Of a stretch of DNA of 64,000 nt, positions 1-8,291 are shown one piece after another; the stretch's first letter is position 1, and each line of letters opens with the position of its first letter. The notes below the pieces were generated by a model. It ran no database searches, was not told where the DNA came from, and saw only the letters and a program-made list of their open reading frames with translations. This DNA comes from Oscillospiraceae bacterium (GTDB lineage: Bacteria; Bacillota; Clostridia; Oscillospirales; Ruminococcaceae). The stretch spans positions 558,001-622,000 of the forward strand of contig CP107208.1 in the NCBI GenBank assembly GCA_025758045.1. The letters are read 5' to 3'. A program made the position numbers and the translations under genes.

Positions 1-473
1 ATGTAATATGTAATCGTCGTTTTAGAACCTATGAAGCAGTTTATGACCTCATCTGTTACATAACCCAGATCTAATCCTGGCAAGATGAATGTCATGGCAT
101 CTAGCAGCAAAAAAACAGAGAGCATTATACCCATCGTTTTGCAGATCCCGGTTGGATCCCGTTTCATAAAATACTGAAGAACCACGATTCCTGTAAATGT
201 GCATCGAAACAGATAGGAATAGTCTGCCGTCAAACTTCCCTGATAGGAAAACGTCGTAATTCCAAGGACGACCAAAAAAAGCAAAATAATATTGCCTTCC
301 ACCTCCTGATACTGCCGATCCAAAAGATAGACTACTACACAGCAAAAGAAGGAAGCGCTTCTAATATATCCGCAGAAAGAATGTACCCACGTACCAATAA
401 ACGCCGTCGGTTCCAAAATCGCAAACAGCACAACTGCCGCAAAAAACAAGTATATTGTTTTCTTTTTTACCAC
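1..473 (-). CDS. Partial membrane protein, O-antigen polymerase/ligase-like
   Basis: The reading frame is open from the start region to the left edge of the window, so the C-terminus is missing. The visible 150-odd residues are strongly hydrophobic, with segments around FFAAVVLFAILEP, IILLFLVVLGITTF and IMLSVFLLLDAMTF, as in a multi-spanning inner-membrane protein. In a polysaccharide cluster the most likely role is polymerase (Wzy-like) or ligase, assembling repeat units; this is inference because no catalytic motif is visible. I chose the GTG at 473 because AGAGGAAG lies 7 nt upstream; the ATG at 491 has no such site but is in the same frame. It follows the frameshifted acetyltransferase by about 40 nt in the same direction. 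A flippase-type protein cannot be excluded. Confidence 0.6.
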   Translation of the reverse strand, partial: MVKKKTIYLFFAAVVLFAILEPTAFIGTWVHSFCGYIRSASFFCCVVVYLLDRQYQEVEGNIILLFLVVLGITTFSYQGSLTADYSYLFRCTFTGIVVLQYFMKRDPTGICKTMGIMLSVFLLLDAMTFILPGLDLGYVTDEVINCFIGSKTTITYY

Positions 474-512
474 TTTTTCACTTCCTCTCATTATTTCATT
501 TTTACAAACCAC

Positions 513-1020
513 TTATTTTTTAAATAAGTATTGTTTCAAATAGACTTTTTTGTCTGCCTGATAGGCATCTTTATCATAAGGCTCCATTTCATGCAGACTT
601 TTCAGCGCATATTCTTCTGTTGTCATTATTACTTTTGCCGGTACTCCGCATGCTACCATTCCATCGGGAACATCCTTTGTAACCACACTGCCTGCACCGA
701 TCACACACCGTTCCCCGATATGAACTCCTGGCATAATAATTGATTTGCATCCTATAAATGTGCGATTTCCTACTTCAATTCTTCCGTATTTTATTACATC
801 TCTATATTCTTTCCTGTCACGGAATGCCCATGTTCCTCCATCATGGTTCACAAACGTAACATCAAACGAAATACGAACGTCATCTCCTAGCTTGATTAGA
901 TAGGGTTCCGAGCCAAAGTTTACCCCCCCCCATCACACTAACACGCTCACCTTCTACCATACCAGCTTTCAGAGCTTCTTTATGCGAATCAGTAAAGATT
1001 TTTTTGATTTTATTCAGCAT
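513..1020 (-). pseudogene. Hexapeptide O-acetyltransferase, frameshifted at a G9 tract
   Basis: From ATG 1020 (AAAGGAAG upstream) the frame reads MLNKIKKIFTDSHKEALKAG through GERVSVMGG and then shifts. Dropping one G from the nine-G run (923-931) restores VNFGSEPYLIKLGDDVRIS and continues into THDGG-like, IGCKSIIMPGVHIG and VVTKDVPDGMVACGVPAKVI. The corrected frame is exactly 169 codons (168 aa). This is a left-handed beta-helix acyltransferase of the maltose/galactoside O-acetyltransferase type, predicted to O-acetylate the cell-surface polysaccharide from acetyl-CoA. Its start overlaps the end of the upstream deacetylase gene by 11 nt, so it belongs to the operon. The homopolymer suggests slipped-strand phase variation, with the sequenced state OFF; a fixed mutation or sequencing error is the alternative. 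Confidence 0.85.
923..931. repeat. Nine-base C/G homopolymer in an acetyltransferase
   Basis: Nine consecutive C on the plus strand (nine G in the coding strand). Eight would keep the acetyltransferase in frame; nine does not. Long G tracts of this kind are classical slippage sites in phase-variable surface genes of other bacteria. Confidence 0.9.
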
Positions 1021-1930
1021 TTTTATACTTCCTTTCAAAGTCAGACAACCCAATTCCCTGATATTTATTTTCAGCGATCATCTGAAAATACCTCTCCAAA
1101 ATCGAGTAAAGCAGTTCTATTTCCTCTTCATCTCGGAAATAAGGACTACCTCCTGCCATAAGCTCTGAAGAATGTACCATAAATTCCAGGTATTCTACCC
1201 CATCCTTTTCCACAGCTCTGGTAAGTCTCAACAGATCCTTCATCGATTTTGTAAATGGCCTCAGCCATATTTCTTGCCCTAAAAGTACCGTCTTGACCTT
1301 ATGTTTTAACGAGCCGCCTGTCATGCATCGAATATGCCGTGTCGTCATCGGCACTTCCAGCAGCCCCTCAACAGGATAATATGGCTTAAGCGGATATTTT
1401 CGATAATCATTCCCGCAATTTTTCATATATCCCGGAATTTTCGAAAGATCCAACTGTGGTGTAACAGAGCAATCCACCTTGATTCCTACCTGTTTCAAGA
1501 TATTAAAATATGCATCATTTGTTGCCCACCGTCCTGAACGATTGGATGTAATATTCATCTCAAAGCGTTCTTGCAGAAGTTTCATCAGTTCCTGCACCTT
1601 TTTTGCCGCAACTTCTTCTGGATACTCTGTAATGTACGGATTCCCGCCGTATCTATTTTCCAGCGCAAATTCAGGCGGAGAATTCCATGCATGAATATGC
1701 ATTCCAATTTCGCATTTTCCTTCTCTCGCTTTTGCAGCTCCATAAGTGACCCACCTATCATCACAGGCCATTTCATAGTTTGTCAGATAGGTTGGAATCA
1801 GCCCATATTTTTCGCAGAGGTTTTGAAATCGAGGGATACTCTTTGCATTCTCCGTTGTTATATCATCACCCGGATGCCACATCCAAAGATTATCGCCTTC
1901 CGTATCAACTGTTATGATAAAATGCTTCAT
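1010..1930 (-). CDS. Polysaccharide deacetylase-like protein
   Basis: This 306-aa protein opens with ITVDTEGDNLW, the conserved Asp-rich first motif of NodB-fold deacetylases, has an HxH metal motif in IGMHIHAW near residue 78, and a late MVHSSELMAGGSP block near residue 255 resembling the distal His motif of the family. Enzymes of this fold remove N- or O-acetyl groups from polysaccharides with a divalent metal. There is no signal peptide, so it probably acts in the cytoplasm on lipid-linked or nucleotide-linked intermediates. It starts 12 nt after the upstream glycosyltransferase stop and overlaps the next acetyltransferase start, so the deacetylase and acetylase activities are co-transcribed. 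The exact substrate is unknown. Confidence 0.75.
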   Translation of the reverse strand: MKHFIITVDTEGDNLWMWHPGDDITTENAKSIPRFQNLCEKYGLIPTYLTNYEMACDDRWVTYGAAKAREGKCEIGMHIHAWNSPPEFALENRYGGNPYITEYPEEVAAKKVQELMKLLQERFEMNITSNRSGRWATNDAYFNILKQVGIKVDCSVTPQLDLSKIPGYMKNCGNDYRKYPLKPYYPVEGLLEVPMTTRHIRCMTGGSLKHKVKTVLLGQEIWLRPFTKSMKDLLRLTRAVEKDGVEYLEFMVHSSELMAGGSPYFRDEEEIELLYSILERYFQMIAENKYQGIGLSDFERKYKNAE

Positions 1931-1942
1931 TTTTTCACGCTT

Positions 1943-3145
1943 TCACTTTTTCCAGAGCATCATGTATTTTTCAATTTCCGACTCATTGCCATATTCATGG
2001 GATGCCAGTTCTCTCTGAATCCTGTTGTATAGTTCTGGTTCCTGTACATACCGCATAATACACTGCGCCACTGACTGCGGATCAAAATCTGCAATCAATC
2101 CATTTTTTTCGTTGCTTACTGCGTCTGCCACTGTCATGTAGTTTGTTACTACGACTGGGCAGTGCAGAATTTTTGCCTCATCAAGTACCAGCGATTTTCC
2201 CTCATTATCCGATGTCTGAACAAAAATATCTGCATTTTTTATGTATGGATACGGATTGCTCTTTACTCCCACAAACACAAACTCTTTCAACAAGTCAAGC
2301 TTTTCAACAAGCGCCTGTAATTTTTCTTTTTCTTCGCCTTCTCCCACCAGGAACCATCTAAACTCAATTCCGTGATCTTTCAAAATTTTGGCAGCCTCAA
2401 TTGCCCGATCAAATCTTTTCACTGGATTCATCCGTCCGATTGAAACCAGCTTTACCATATCTTTCGGGATATCTTTATACTCCGCAGGATACTCTTTTTC
2501 TGCCATGCTACAAATCAAACTCGGTGAAAAAATATTGTCGATTGATACTACTTTTTCTTTAAATTCCGGAAACACTTTCAGAATGCTGCTCACGCATCTG
2601 GGCGAAACCGTTATAATACCATTAGCCGCTGAAAAATATGCTCTGTCAAAATCCTGATTTGCCATCAACTCTTCATACTCATGGTGGACATAAAGGTATT
2701 TTTTATCCGCATTACACTTATCAATCACAAAATAGTTGGTAGCACCGTGCATATAGGAAATTGCGACATCATAATGCTTTTTTAACTTTGGAATATAAGG
2801 GATCCAATGCTTCCACATCCGTTGGATGTCATCTAGTTCAGATTCATTCTTCTCTAGCGCATTCGCCACATAGTGGTTGATTTTCCCCGCAAGACCTCGT
2901 CCTGTTACATTTTTCCAGAACATTTCCGATGTGATAGAATAACTCATGCAAAAGCATTCTTTCGGTTCGAAGATCCAATGAACATTCTCCGGAACCTGAG
3001 ACAGAAACAGTCCCTCCGGTCTGAAAACTAGCAAATCCACATTGACATCTTTTGCATGTGTTTTTTGAAGGGTCGCCAAAAAGGACACCAGGCTCTTTTC
3101 TGCTCCACCGCCGCTCAGGCCTGACATTACAACCAATAATTCCAT
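1943..3145 (-). CDS. GT4-type glycosyltransferase
   Basis: A 400-aa GT-B glycosyltransferase. The N-terminus reads MELLVVMSGLSGGGAEKSLV, the glycine-rich acceptor-side loop. The C-terminal nucleotide-sugar domain (from about residue 225) has VSIGRMNPVKRFDRAI, the VFVGVKSNPYPYIKNADIFV block and the EX7E motif EGKSLVLDE typical of retaining GT4 enzymes. It should transfer a hexose or uronic acid from a nucleotide sugar to the lipid-linked repeat unit at the cytoplasmic membrane face. Only a distant GGGAGAG lies upstream of the start, so translation may be coupled to the preceding gene 30 nt away. Donor and acceptor cannot be told from sequence. Confidence 0.88.
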   Translation of the reverse strand: MELLVVMSGLSGGGAEKSLVSFLATLQKTHAKDVNVDLLVFRPEGLFLSQVPENVHWIFEPKECFCMSYSITSEMFWKNVTGRGLAGKINHYVANALEKNESELDDIQRMWKHWIPYIPKLKKHYDVAISYMHGATNYFVIDKCNADKKYLYVHHEYEELMANQDFDRAYFSAANGIITVSPRCVSSILKVFPEFKEKVVSIDNIFSPSLICSMAEKEYPAEYKDIPKDMVKLVSIGRMNPVKRFDRAIEAAKILKDHGIEFRWFLVGEGEEKEKLQALVEKLDLLKEFVFVGVKSNPYPYIKNADIFVQTSDNEGKSLVLDEAKILHCPVVVTNYMTVADAVSNEKNGLIADFDPQSVAQCIMRYVQEPELYNRIQRELASHEYGNESEIEKYMMLWKK

Positions 3146-3175
3146 ATTTTCAACATTCTCTCCCTCTCCGATTCT

Positions 3176-4270
3176 TCAAGAAAAAAGCACTTCGCACCAC
3201 TGTTCTGCAATCACACACGCATCCAATTGTTCTTTCAGTTTTTTCGCCTTCTCCGAAACAGCTACACATGTATCCATCTCCGTTATCTTTTTCATCTTTT
3301 GAACGAGTGTCTTTTCATCTCCGACAGGCACCAAAAAACCATTTTTGCCGTCTTCAATAATCATCCGTGCGCCGCCAATGGGACAATCTGTACAAATCGA
3401 GGGTATTCCCATGGCAATTGCCTCGATCATCGAATTAGACAGTCCTTCATAGTCCGATGTAAGCATAAACGCACGATAATTTTTCGCTTCTTCCAGAATA
3501 TTTTTCTTGAAAGCTTCAATAAAAACGCATTTCTGTAAATCAAGTTCTTCGATCAATTTCAGAAGATTTGCCTTTTCCTCGCCTTTTCCAAAAATATGAT
3601 AGGTATACTCTGGATTTTCATCATGGAACGCTTTGAAGGCTCTAATTGCCATCCGAAGGTTCTTCTGAGGCTGTAATCGACAAAATGTAATAATCTTTTT
3701 CTCTGTATTTTGTACATTATAATCCGGGAAATTGCTTTGCAAAGGGTTCAAGATAACGCGGCCTTTTTTTTGAATCGCCTTTGAATAAAAATCCAACGCA
3801 TCTTTTGTTTGAAAAACAATACCATCCGCCATCCTAAAAGCAATCCTTGTGGCAAATTGAAGCATTTTATTTCCATCTTCCAAACGCTGTGGGTCATTTC
3901 GCAGAGAAACTACAATTCGGTTTTTCAAAAACACACTCGCTGCCGCAAGGTATACATTCTGATACGGCAAAAAAGAAACAAAGACTGCATCCGGATTCTC
4001 TTTCATTATGCTCCGAATGTCCATAATCTGCGCGATTGGATTTTTTTTTCGTCCGCACCGCGAAACATCCAGCTTGACCTGCGGATTAATTGGATATTCC
4101 ACAAGATTTTGCTTTACAAGATACAGCGTCGTATCGATTCCCATATCGGCAAACTGACCGACCAAAACACTGACCACTCTTTCTGCACCGCCACCTACCA
4201 TATTGGGCATAATAAAACAGACTTTTCTAACTGACGCGTCAGCATCCATCCGTTTCATTCGTTTCACCAT
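3176..4270 (-). CDS. GT4-type glycosyltransferase
   Basis: About 364 aa, GT-B fold. The N-terminal domain begins near VCFIMPNMVGGGAERVVSVL; the C-terminal domain has ITFCRLQPQKNLRMAIRAF, the DYEGLSNSMIEAIAMGIPSI block with EX7E, and CPIGGARMIIEDGKNGFLVP. It resembles N-acetylgalactosamine/galactose transferases acting on undecaprenyl-linked acceptors. I chose the ATG at 4270 because AAGGA lies 5 nt upstream; an ATG at 4288 is possible. The gene contains nine consecutive A in the coding strand (complement of 4041-4049, within RCGRKKNPIA), in frame here. In AT-rich Lys codons this is less remarkable than the G9 tracts nearby. It sits between two other glycosyltransferase genes of the locus. Confidence 0.87.
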   Translation of the reverse strand: MVKRMKRMDADASVRKVCFIMPNMVGGGAERVVSVLVGQFADMGIDTTLYLVKQNLVEYPINPQVKLDVSRCGRKKNPIAQIMDIRSIMKENPDAVFVSFLPYQNVYLAAASVFLKNRIVVSLRNDPQRLEDGNKMLQFATRIAFRMADGIVFQTKDALDFYSKAIQKKGRVILNPLQSNFPDYNVQNTEKKIITFCRLQPQKNLRMAIRAFKAFHDENPEYTYHIFGKGEEKANLLKLIEELDLQKCVFIEAFKKNILEEAKNYRAFMLTSDYEGLSNSMIEAIAMGIPSICTDCPIGGARMIIEDGKNGFLVPVGDEKTLVQKMKKITEMDTCVAVSEKAKKLKEQLDACVIAEQWCEVLFS

Positions 4271-4334
4271 GATCTTCCTTTCTTTCATATACTTTTGTAA
4301 GCAATTGCAGATGTGCTTCTAGGGAGTATCCATT

Positions 4335-4510
4335 TTAAACGATGTTATACGAAGCCTTTTCTGCCGAATCTCTTTTTTCTTTGCTAAATATTCCCAATCT
4401 GCCAGTTCTCCCTGCTCTGTTAGTGAAATCAATTTCTGTCAGTAAATTTACTAAGCTTCTTTCTGCGCCACCATTATTAAGGGCATAGATTACAAATGAT
4501 ATTTTTTCAT
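4335..4510 (-). pseudogene. GT4 glycosyltransferase 5' remnant with frameshift
   Basis: ATG 4510 follows AGAGGAACACGAA, but the frame stops after seven codons. Adding one A to the six-A run just after the start (complement of 4502-4507) would read MKKISFVIYALNNGGAERSL, the standard GT4 N-terminal loop, continuing to LVNLLTEIDF. Beyond that, similarity ends and the frame closes at 4335, so at most about 30 native codons survive. The rest of the gene has been deleted. It lies next to the pyruvyltransferase remnant, so one deletion-prone stretch removed most of two genes. Confidence 0.65.
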
Positions 4511-4558
4511 TTCGTGTTCCTCTGTATTTTTTGATAAATCTGTATCCCGCAATTCACA

Positions 4559-4869
4559 TTACCCCCCTATTAATCGGAGACGTATTAAAACTTTCTTTAC
4601 TTCCTGTTTTATACATTCTTTCGGAAAGCATTTAAATACTGCGTAATTAAAAGCCTTTCCACTTTTAATCATCTCAAAAAATTCATTTCGATTTTCAGGT
4701 TTTTGTGATGGTGTATTTAGCTGGTGATTATGCGCAATAGCATTATCCATATCTACTGGTTTTGTAACTATATGGGTATGTGACAACAGTTCTTTTCCTC
4801 TTTCTGTTTGACACAGTATGCAGAGCCATAATTATAAACTCCTTGCATTGTAATTAAGCTTAATTTCAT
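4559..4869 (-). pseudogene. Polysaccharide pyruvyltransferase remnant (internal deletion)
   Basis: The 5' end (ATG 4869) reads KLSLITMQGVYNYGSA, matching the first strand and loop of the polysaccharide pyruvyl transferase family (PF04230), then stops after about 33 codons. A second frame ending at 4559 carries PENRNEFFEMIKSGKAFNYA and a Lys-rich tail of the kind found at the C-terminus of such proteins. The roughly 250 residues between are missing and the two pieces are in different frames. Intact enzymes add pyruvate ketals from phosphoenolpyruvate to polysaccharide sugars. The C-terminal piece might instead come from a neighbouring family (F420-dehydrogenase-like proteins have similar tails). 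Confidence 0.6.
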
Positions 4870-4885
4870 TTTTTGCACCTGCTTT

Positions 4886-5959
4886 TTATTCTTCTATCAG
4901 ATGACTATAAATATTAACCATCCTCTCAATATTACCTTCCGCATTAAACTTTTCTCTGATAGTTTGATATGCAGCCTTTCCATATTTGCTTCTTACTTTC
5001 GAATCTGACAAGATTTCAACCAAACTATCTATTATTTCTGTAACATTACCTGCGTTAATCATAACACCATTTATTTTATTCTCAATAATTTGAGGAATAC
5101 CACCAACATTGGTGGATATTGTTGCCAATCCATAGCTCATTGCTTCCAACACTGACATCGGCATTCCTTCATGATATGAAGGGAGAATAAATGTACTGCA
5201 TTTTTTTAAATACGCTTCTTTTTCTGCATCTCTTATCCAACCAAGCAATTCAACATAGTCACTCAAACCATTTTCATCGATTATTTTTTTGCTTTGGGCA
5301 ATATCACCATCACCGCCCAAATAAAAATGTGCATCTGGCACTTTTTGCAAAACAGCAGGTATCGCTTTTAAAAGGTCATACGAACCTTTTCGTTCGCCCA
5401 GTCGCCCCAAAAAAAGCACTTTTCTGTCCGCATAATCTTCTTTTACATATTTGGGAATAATCACGCCGTTATATAGGATAACGATTTTGTTGGAATCACA
5501 AATATTATCTCCAAAGAACTTAGCCCATTCTTCCGAAAGCACAATCACAACATCTGCCATTGCAAAAATTTCTTTAATCTGATTTTGCTTTTTTCTATCA
5601 GATTGTTTGAAATAAAAATCATCAAAATCCGCTGAATGCTGATGTATGATTATTTTCTTACCTTCTTTTTTTGCTTTTCTTACAAAGAAACTTTTTCTTG
5701 TAAAACTTGCCTGAGCCGCCATATGAATATGGACAATGTCATATTCGTTTACATGCCGCAAAAAACTCACATACGAGCTACAGGCAACTATCATTTTTTT
5801 TATTTTATTTCCGTCTTCCATGGACGAAATATAACGCAGTTCCACTTTTTTTTCTAAGCCTAATTCGTAATATGAATTTACTACCGTGGAAATTCCTCCC
5901 ATTACATCTCGCCCAGGACCTACCATTAGAACTTTTGGGGCATTTATATTTCTTTCCAT
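4886..5959 (-). CDS. GT4-type glycosyltransferase
   Basis: About 357 aa with the two Rossmann-like halves of a GT-B enzyme. The N-terminal half has KVLMVGPGRDVMGGISTVV and IVHIHMAAQASF; the C-terminal half has VLFLGRLGERKGSYDLLKAI, HFYLGGDGD and the EX7E block PSYHEGMPMSVLEAMSYG. It is a predicted retaining hexosyltransferase building the cell-surface glycan on the cytoplasmic side of the membrane. I chose ATG 5959 because GAGG lies 6 nt upstream; a GTG at 5971 overlaps the upstream stop. The WecG-like gene ends about 8 nt before it, consistent with one transcript. A run of eight A in the coding strand (Glu-Lys-Lys codons near 5850) is present but in frame. Confidence 0.88.
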   Translation of the reverse strand: MERNINAPKVLMVGPGRDVMGGISTVVNSYYELGLEKKVELRYISSMEDGNKIKKMIVACSSYVSFLRHVNEYDIVHIHMAAQASFTRKSFFVRKAKKEGKKIIIHQHSADFDDFYFKQSDRKKQNQIKEIFAMADVVIVLSEEWAKFFGDNICDSNKIVILYNGVIIPKYVKEDYADRKVLFLGRLGERKGSYDLLKAIPAVLQKVPDAHFYLGGDGDIAQSKKIIDENGLSDYVELLGWIRDAEKEAYLKKCSTFILPSYHEGMPMSVLEAMSYGLATISTNVGGIPQIIENKINGVMINAGNVTEIIDSLVEILSDSKVRSKYGKAAYQTIREKFNAEGNIERMVNIYSHLIEE

Positions 5960-5967
5960 GAAAATCC

Positions 5968-6750
5968 TCACCGTGTCTTTTTCAGATTATATTCTGCTGT
6001 ATAATACAAATATTTGAGCCCTCCTAATACATATCTTCTCCATAGCCTTTTGGGTTCCTTAGAAAGCCTAAACAACCACTCCAAGCTTGCCTTTTCCATC
6101 CATTCTGGCGCTTTATCTAATGTTCCAGCAAAAAAATTAAATCCTGCTCCAACACCAAACATTACTGTATTATGTATTTTTTCTTGATGTTGCCACATCC
6201 ACATTTCCTGCTTAGGAGCTCCTATTCCAACCCAAAGAAAATCCGGACTAAGTTTATTGATTTCATCACAAATTTTCTTATCTTCTTCCTCAGTAAGAGG
6301 TCTAAACGGCGGAGAATACATTCCAACAATTTGAATGCCTGGGTAATCTTTTTCAAGATTACTTCTTAATTTTTTAAGAACCTCATCATCTTTTCCTCCA
6401 TAGAAATAATGAGTTTTTCCCTGCTTTATCCCTTCTGCAAATACATCTCCCATAATATCTGGTGCTGCACAGCGATCACAAGAAAGGCCTTTTCGTCTTC
6501 CGATTTTTACAATCGGCATGCCATCTATTGCTGCCATAGAAGATTTATTATACATCTCCGCAATTTTAGGGTTTTCTTTTGCTGAAATAATGGCCGGAAC
6601 GCCAACTAGATCCACCGTGGCACTAACTGGTGTTGTAGGCATTGAAAATACTTCTTTTACAAATTCTTGTTTAGTCGTTGCACAAACGCCTACCACACCG
6701 CACACTTCAAAATCTCGTTTTCGTTGATATATCATATCTGTATTCATCAT
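5968..6750 (-). CDS. WecG/TagA/CpsF family glycosyltransferase
   Basis: A 260-aa protein with the family hallmarks TVDLVGVPAI, IDGMPIVKIGRRKG, SPDFLWVGIGAPKQEMWMW and GVGAGFNFFAGTLDKAPEWM (PF03808). Such enzymes add the second sugar (ManNAc, ManNAcA or glucosamine-type) to undecaprenyl-pyrophosphoryl sugar at the membrane. It is therefore likely to set the disaccharide linkage of this repeat unit. ATG 6750 is preceded by GAGG at 4 nt; ATG 6747 or a TTG at 6753 are also possible. A hairpin separates it from the upstream epimerase. Its C-terminal region (EKASLEWLFRLSKEPKRLWR) is the amphipathic membrane-binding tail typical of the family. Confidence 0.9.
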   Translation of the reverse strand: MMNTDMIYQRKRDFEVCGVVGVCATTKQEFVKEVFSMPTTPVSATVDLVGVPAIISAKENPKIAEMYNKSSMAAIDGMPIVKIGRRKGLSCDRCAAPDIMGDVFAEGIKQGKTHYFYGGKDDEVLKKLRSNLEKDYPGIQIVGMYSPPFRPLTEEEDKKICDEINKLSPDFLWVGIGAPKQEMWMWQHQEKIHNTVMFGVGAGFNFFAGTLDKAPEWMEKASLEWLFRLSKEPKRLWRRYVLGGLKYLYYTAEYNLKKTR

Positions 6751-6782
6751 CAATCCTCATATTCTTCTGAAATAAACAGACT

Positions 6783-6812
6783 TAGGCTTCAGTCTTTAAC
6801 GGCTGAAGCCTA
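6783..6812 (-). terminator. Intra-operon hairpin
   Basis: A 10-bp perfect inverted repeat (TAGGCTTCAG / CTGAAGCCTA) with a 10-nt loop lies between two co-directional genes. On the minus strand it is followed by a T-rich but interrupted stretch, so partial termination or mRNA processing is more likely than a full stop. Confidence 0.55.
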
Positions 6813-6827
6813 TACTGATTTACCTGA

Positions 6828-7820
6828 TTATCCTTTAATCTGTTTTTCTATCCAGCGATAGGATTCTCTTAGGCCTTCTTCCAAGGATACAGTTGGCTCC
6901 CAGCCAAGAACTTCTTTGGCCTTCGTGTAATCTGCACACCGAGCTTTATCGCCCTCCGGCTTAGTCGTATCAAACTTTGGTTCAATTCCCTTTCCGCTGA
7001 TTTCTGCAACCTTATATGCAATTTCCTTAATACTGGTGCAGTAAGAAGGTCCAATTTGAATCCAGCCATGTCCCCAGCCTTTATCAAGTGCAAGCACCAA
7101 TGCATTAACGATATCATTCACATGAATAAAAGCACGTCCCTGCTCACCAGAACCCCAAACCACAAAGTCCTCCTGCGGATAGTTTACAGCCTTACGAATC
7201 AATGCAGGGATCACCTGACTGCGTACGCCAAAATCAGTTGGCGTACCATAAACATTATGGAACATCAGTGTGCAACACGGGATGCCTGTTTCTTTCTCCA
7301 AATAACCAATTTCCAGCTGACCCATGAGCTTGCTCCAGCCATATGCAGACTCTGGAAATGCAGGAAATAATTCATCTTCATGCAAAGGTTCCGGATTAAG
7401 CGTATTCTGACGAGTCAGAGGAAAACTACAAACTGTCCCAACGTACAGAAGACCCTTGACCTTTTCCTTCCCAGCCTTGCGGCATGCCGCAAATAAGTTG
7501 GAATTAATCAAATTGTTTACACGGAACAATTCACCTTGATTGCTAAATACATAGTCAATGCCGGCAACAATATCTGCCAAATGGACCACATAGTCTGTAA
7601 TACCTACAACAGATTCTGCATCTTCAAACACAGAAAGATCTTTCTTAAAGAAATGTGTGTCCAAATCAATGACAGGTTTTCCATTTTCATCATTTAGATA
7701 TTCTAACTTGCCTCGCCAAAGATTATCAGCCACATAAACATCCCATCCCTCTTTGACTAGACGCTTCACCAAGTTAGAGCCAATCATACCACAACCGCCG
7801 GTTACCATAATACTTTTCAT
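6828..7820 (-). CDS. NAD-dependent nucleotide-sugar epimerase/dehydratase
   Basis: A 330-aa short-chain dehydrogenase of the extended type. The N-terminus has the nucleotide-binding GGCGMIGSNLV motif, the middle has VGTVCSFP and the catalytic YGWSK (YxxxK) near residue 160, and the substrate region contains FHNVYGTPTDFG. The pattern resembles GDP-mannose 3,5-epimerase or UDP-glucose 4-epimerase-like enzymes; I cannot pick the substrate. ATG 7820 is preceded by GGAGG at 9 nt. It lies 22 nt after a small acetyltransferase gene. It probably supplies a modified nucleotide sugar to the adjacent glycosyltransferases. Confidence 0.85.
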   Translation of the reverse strand: MKSIMVTGGCGMIGSNLVKRLVKEGWDVYVADNLWRGKLEYLNDENGKPVIDLDTHFFKKDLSVFEDAESVVGITDYVVHLADIVAGIDYVFSNQGELFRVNNLINSNLFAACRKAGKEKVKGLLYVGTVCSFPLTRQNTLNPEPLHEDELFPAFPESAYGWSKLMGQLEIGYLEKETGIPCCTLMFHNVYGTPTDFGVRSQVIPALIRKAVNYPQEDFVVWGSGEQGRAFIHVNDIVNALVLALDKGWGHGWIQIGPSYCTSIKEIAYKVAEISGKGIEPKFDTTKPEGDKARCADYTKAKEVLGWEPTVSLEEGLRESYRWIEKQIKG

Positions 7821-7842
7821 TTTAATATCCTCCAAATATAAT

Positions 7843-8280
7843 TTAAATTGAAAACGTGTTTTTTTCGGGTTCATACACCTTTACTACTTTAGCTGGAACC
7901 CCTACTGCGGTACAGTTATCGGGAATATCTTGAATTACAACCGCATTTGCACCTATTCGCACATAATTTCCAATGTGTACTGGTCCAACAATTACTGCAC
8001 CTGCATTGATTTCTACATTATCACCTATTATGGGAACCCCCCCCCGACCGCCGGCAATTGTTACATGTTGACGAATGCAACAATTCTTACCTATCACTGT
8101 GTTTTTATGCATTACAACACCTAAACCGTGGTAAGTAATAAATGTCCCTTTTCCAATGGAAACTGACGGCGGAATAACTGCGCTAAACAGCACCCTAACA
8201 AGCATCTTTACTATTATTGCTAATATTTTTAGGTGATGATTATATAACCAATTTTCTAAACGATATATTTTTATAATCAT
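7843..8280 (-). CDS. Serine acetyltransferase-like hexapeptide transferase
   Basis: This 145-aa protein has a short hydrophobic N-terminus (LAIIVKMLVRVLFSAVIP) followed by hexapeptide repeats: IGKGTFI, IGKNCCIRQHVTIAG, IGDNVEINAGAVIVG, IGNYVRIGANAVVI, then the VGVPAKVV closing motif. It is shorter than CysE (about 270 aa) and is the variant found in polysaccharide clusters, where it probably acetylates a sugar hydroxyl with acetyl-CoA. The codons for GRGGVP contain nine consecutive G (8037-8045), here in frame. With the downstream G9-frameshifted acetyltransferase this makes two acetyltransferases with identical-length G tracts in one locus. It begins 11 nt after the UDP-glucose dehydrogenase stop. 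Confidence 0.85.
   Translation of the reverse strand: MIIKIYRLENWLYNHHLKILAIIVKMLVRVLFSAVIPPSVSIGKGTFITYHGLGVVMHKNTVIGKNCCIRQHVTIAGGRGGVPIIGDNVEINAGAVIVGPVHIGNYVRIGANAVVIQDIPDNCTAVGVPAKVVKVYEPEKNTFSI
8037..8045. repeat. Nine-base C/G homopolymer, in frame
   Basis: Nine C on the plus strand (nine G coding) inside the small acetyltransferase. The length keeps the gene open; loss or gain of one base would truncate the beta-helix about halfway. Confidence 0.9.
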
Positions 8281-8291
8281 CTATTTCTCCT

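Noticed and set aside
49..345. A leftward frame of about 98 codons without membrane helices
   Set aside because: It lies in another frame of the hydrophobic polymerase-like gene, has no ribosome-binding site and a poor composition.
513..851. A short acetyltransferase starting at an internal Met
   Set aside because: It lacks the N-terminal part and a start signal; the frame with one G removed from the G9 tract gives the whole gene.
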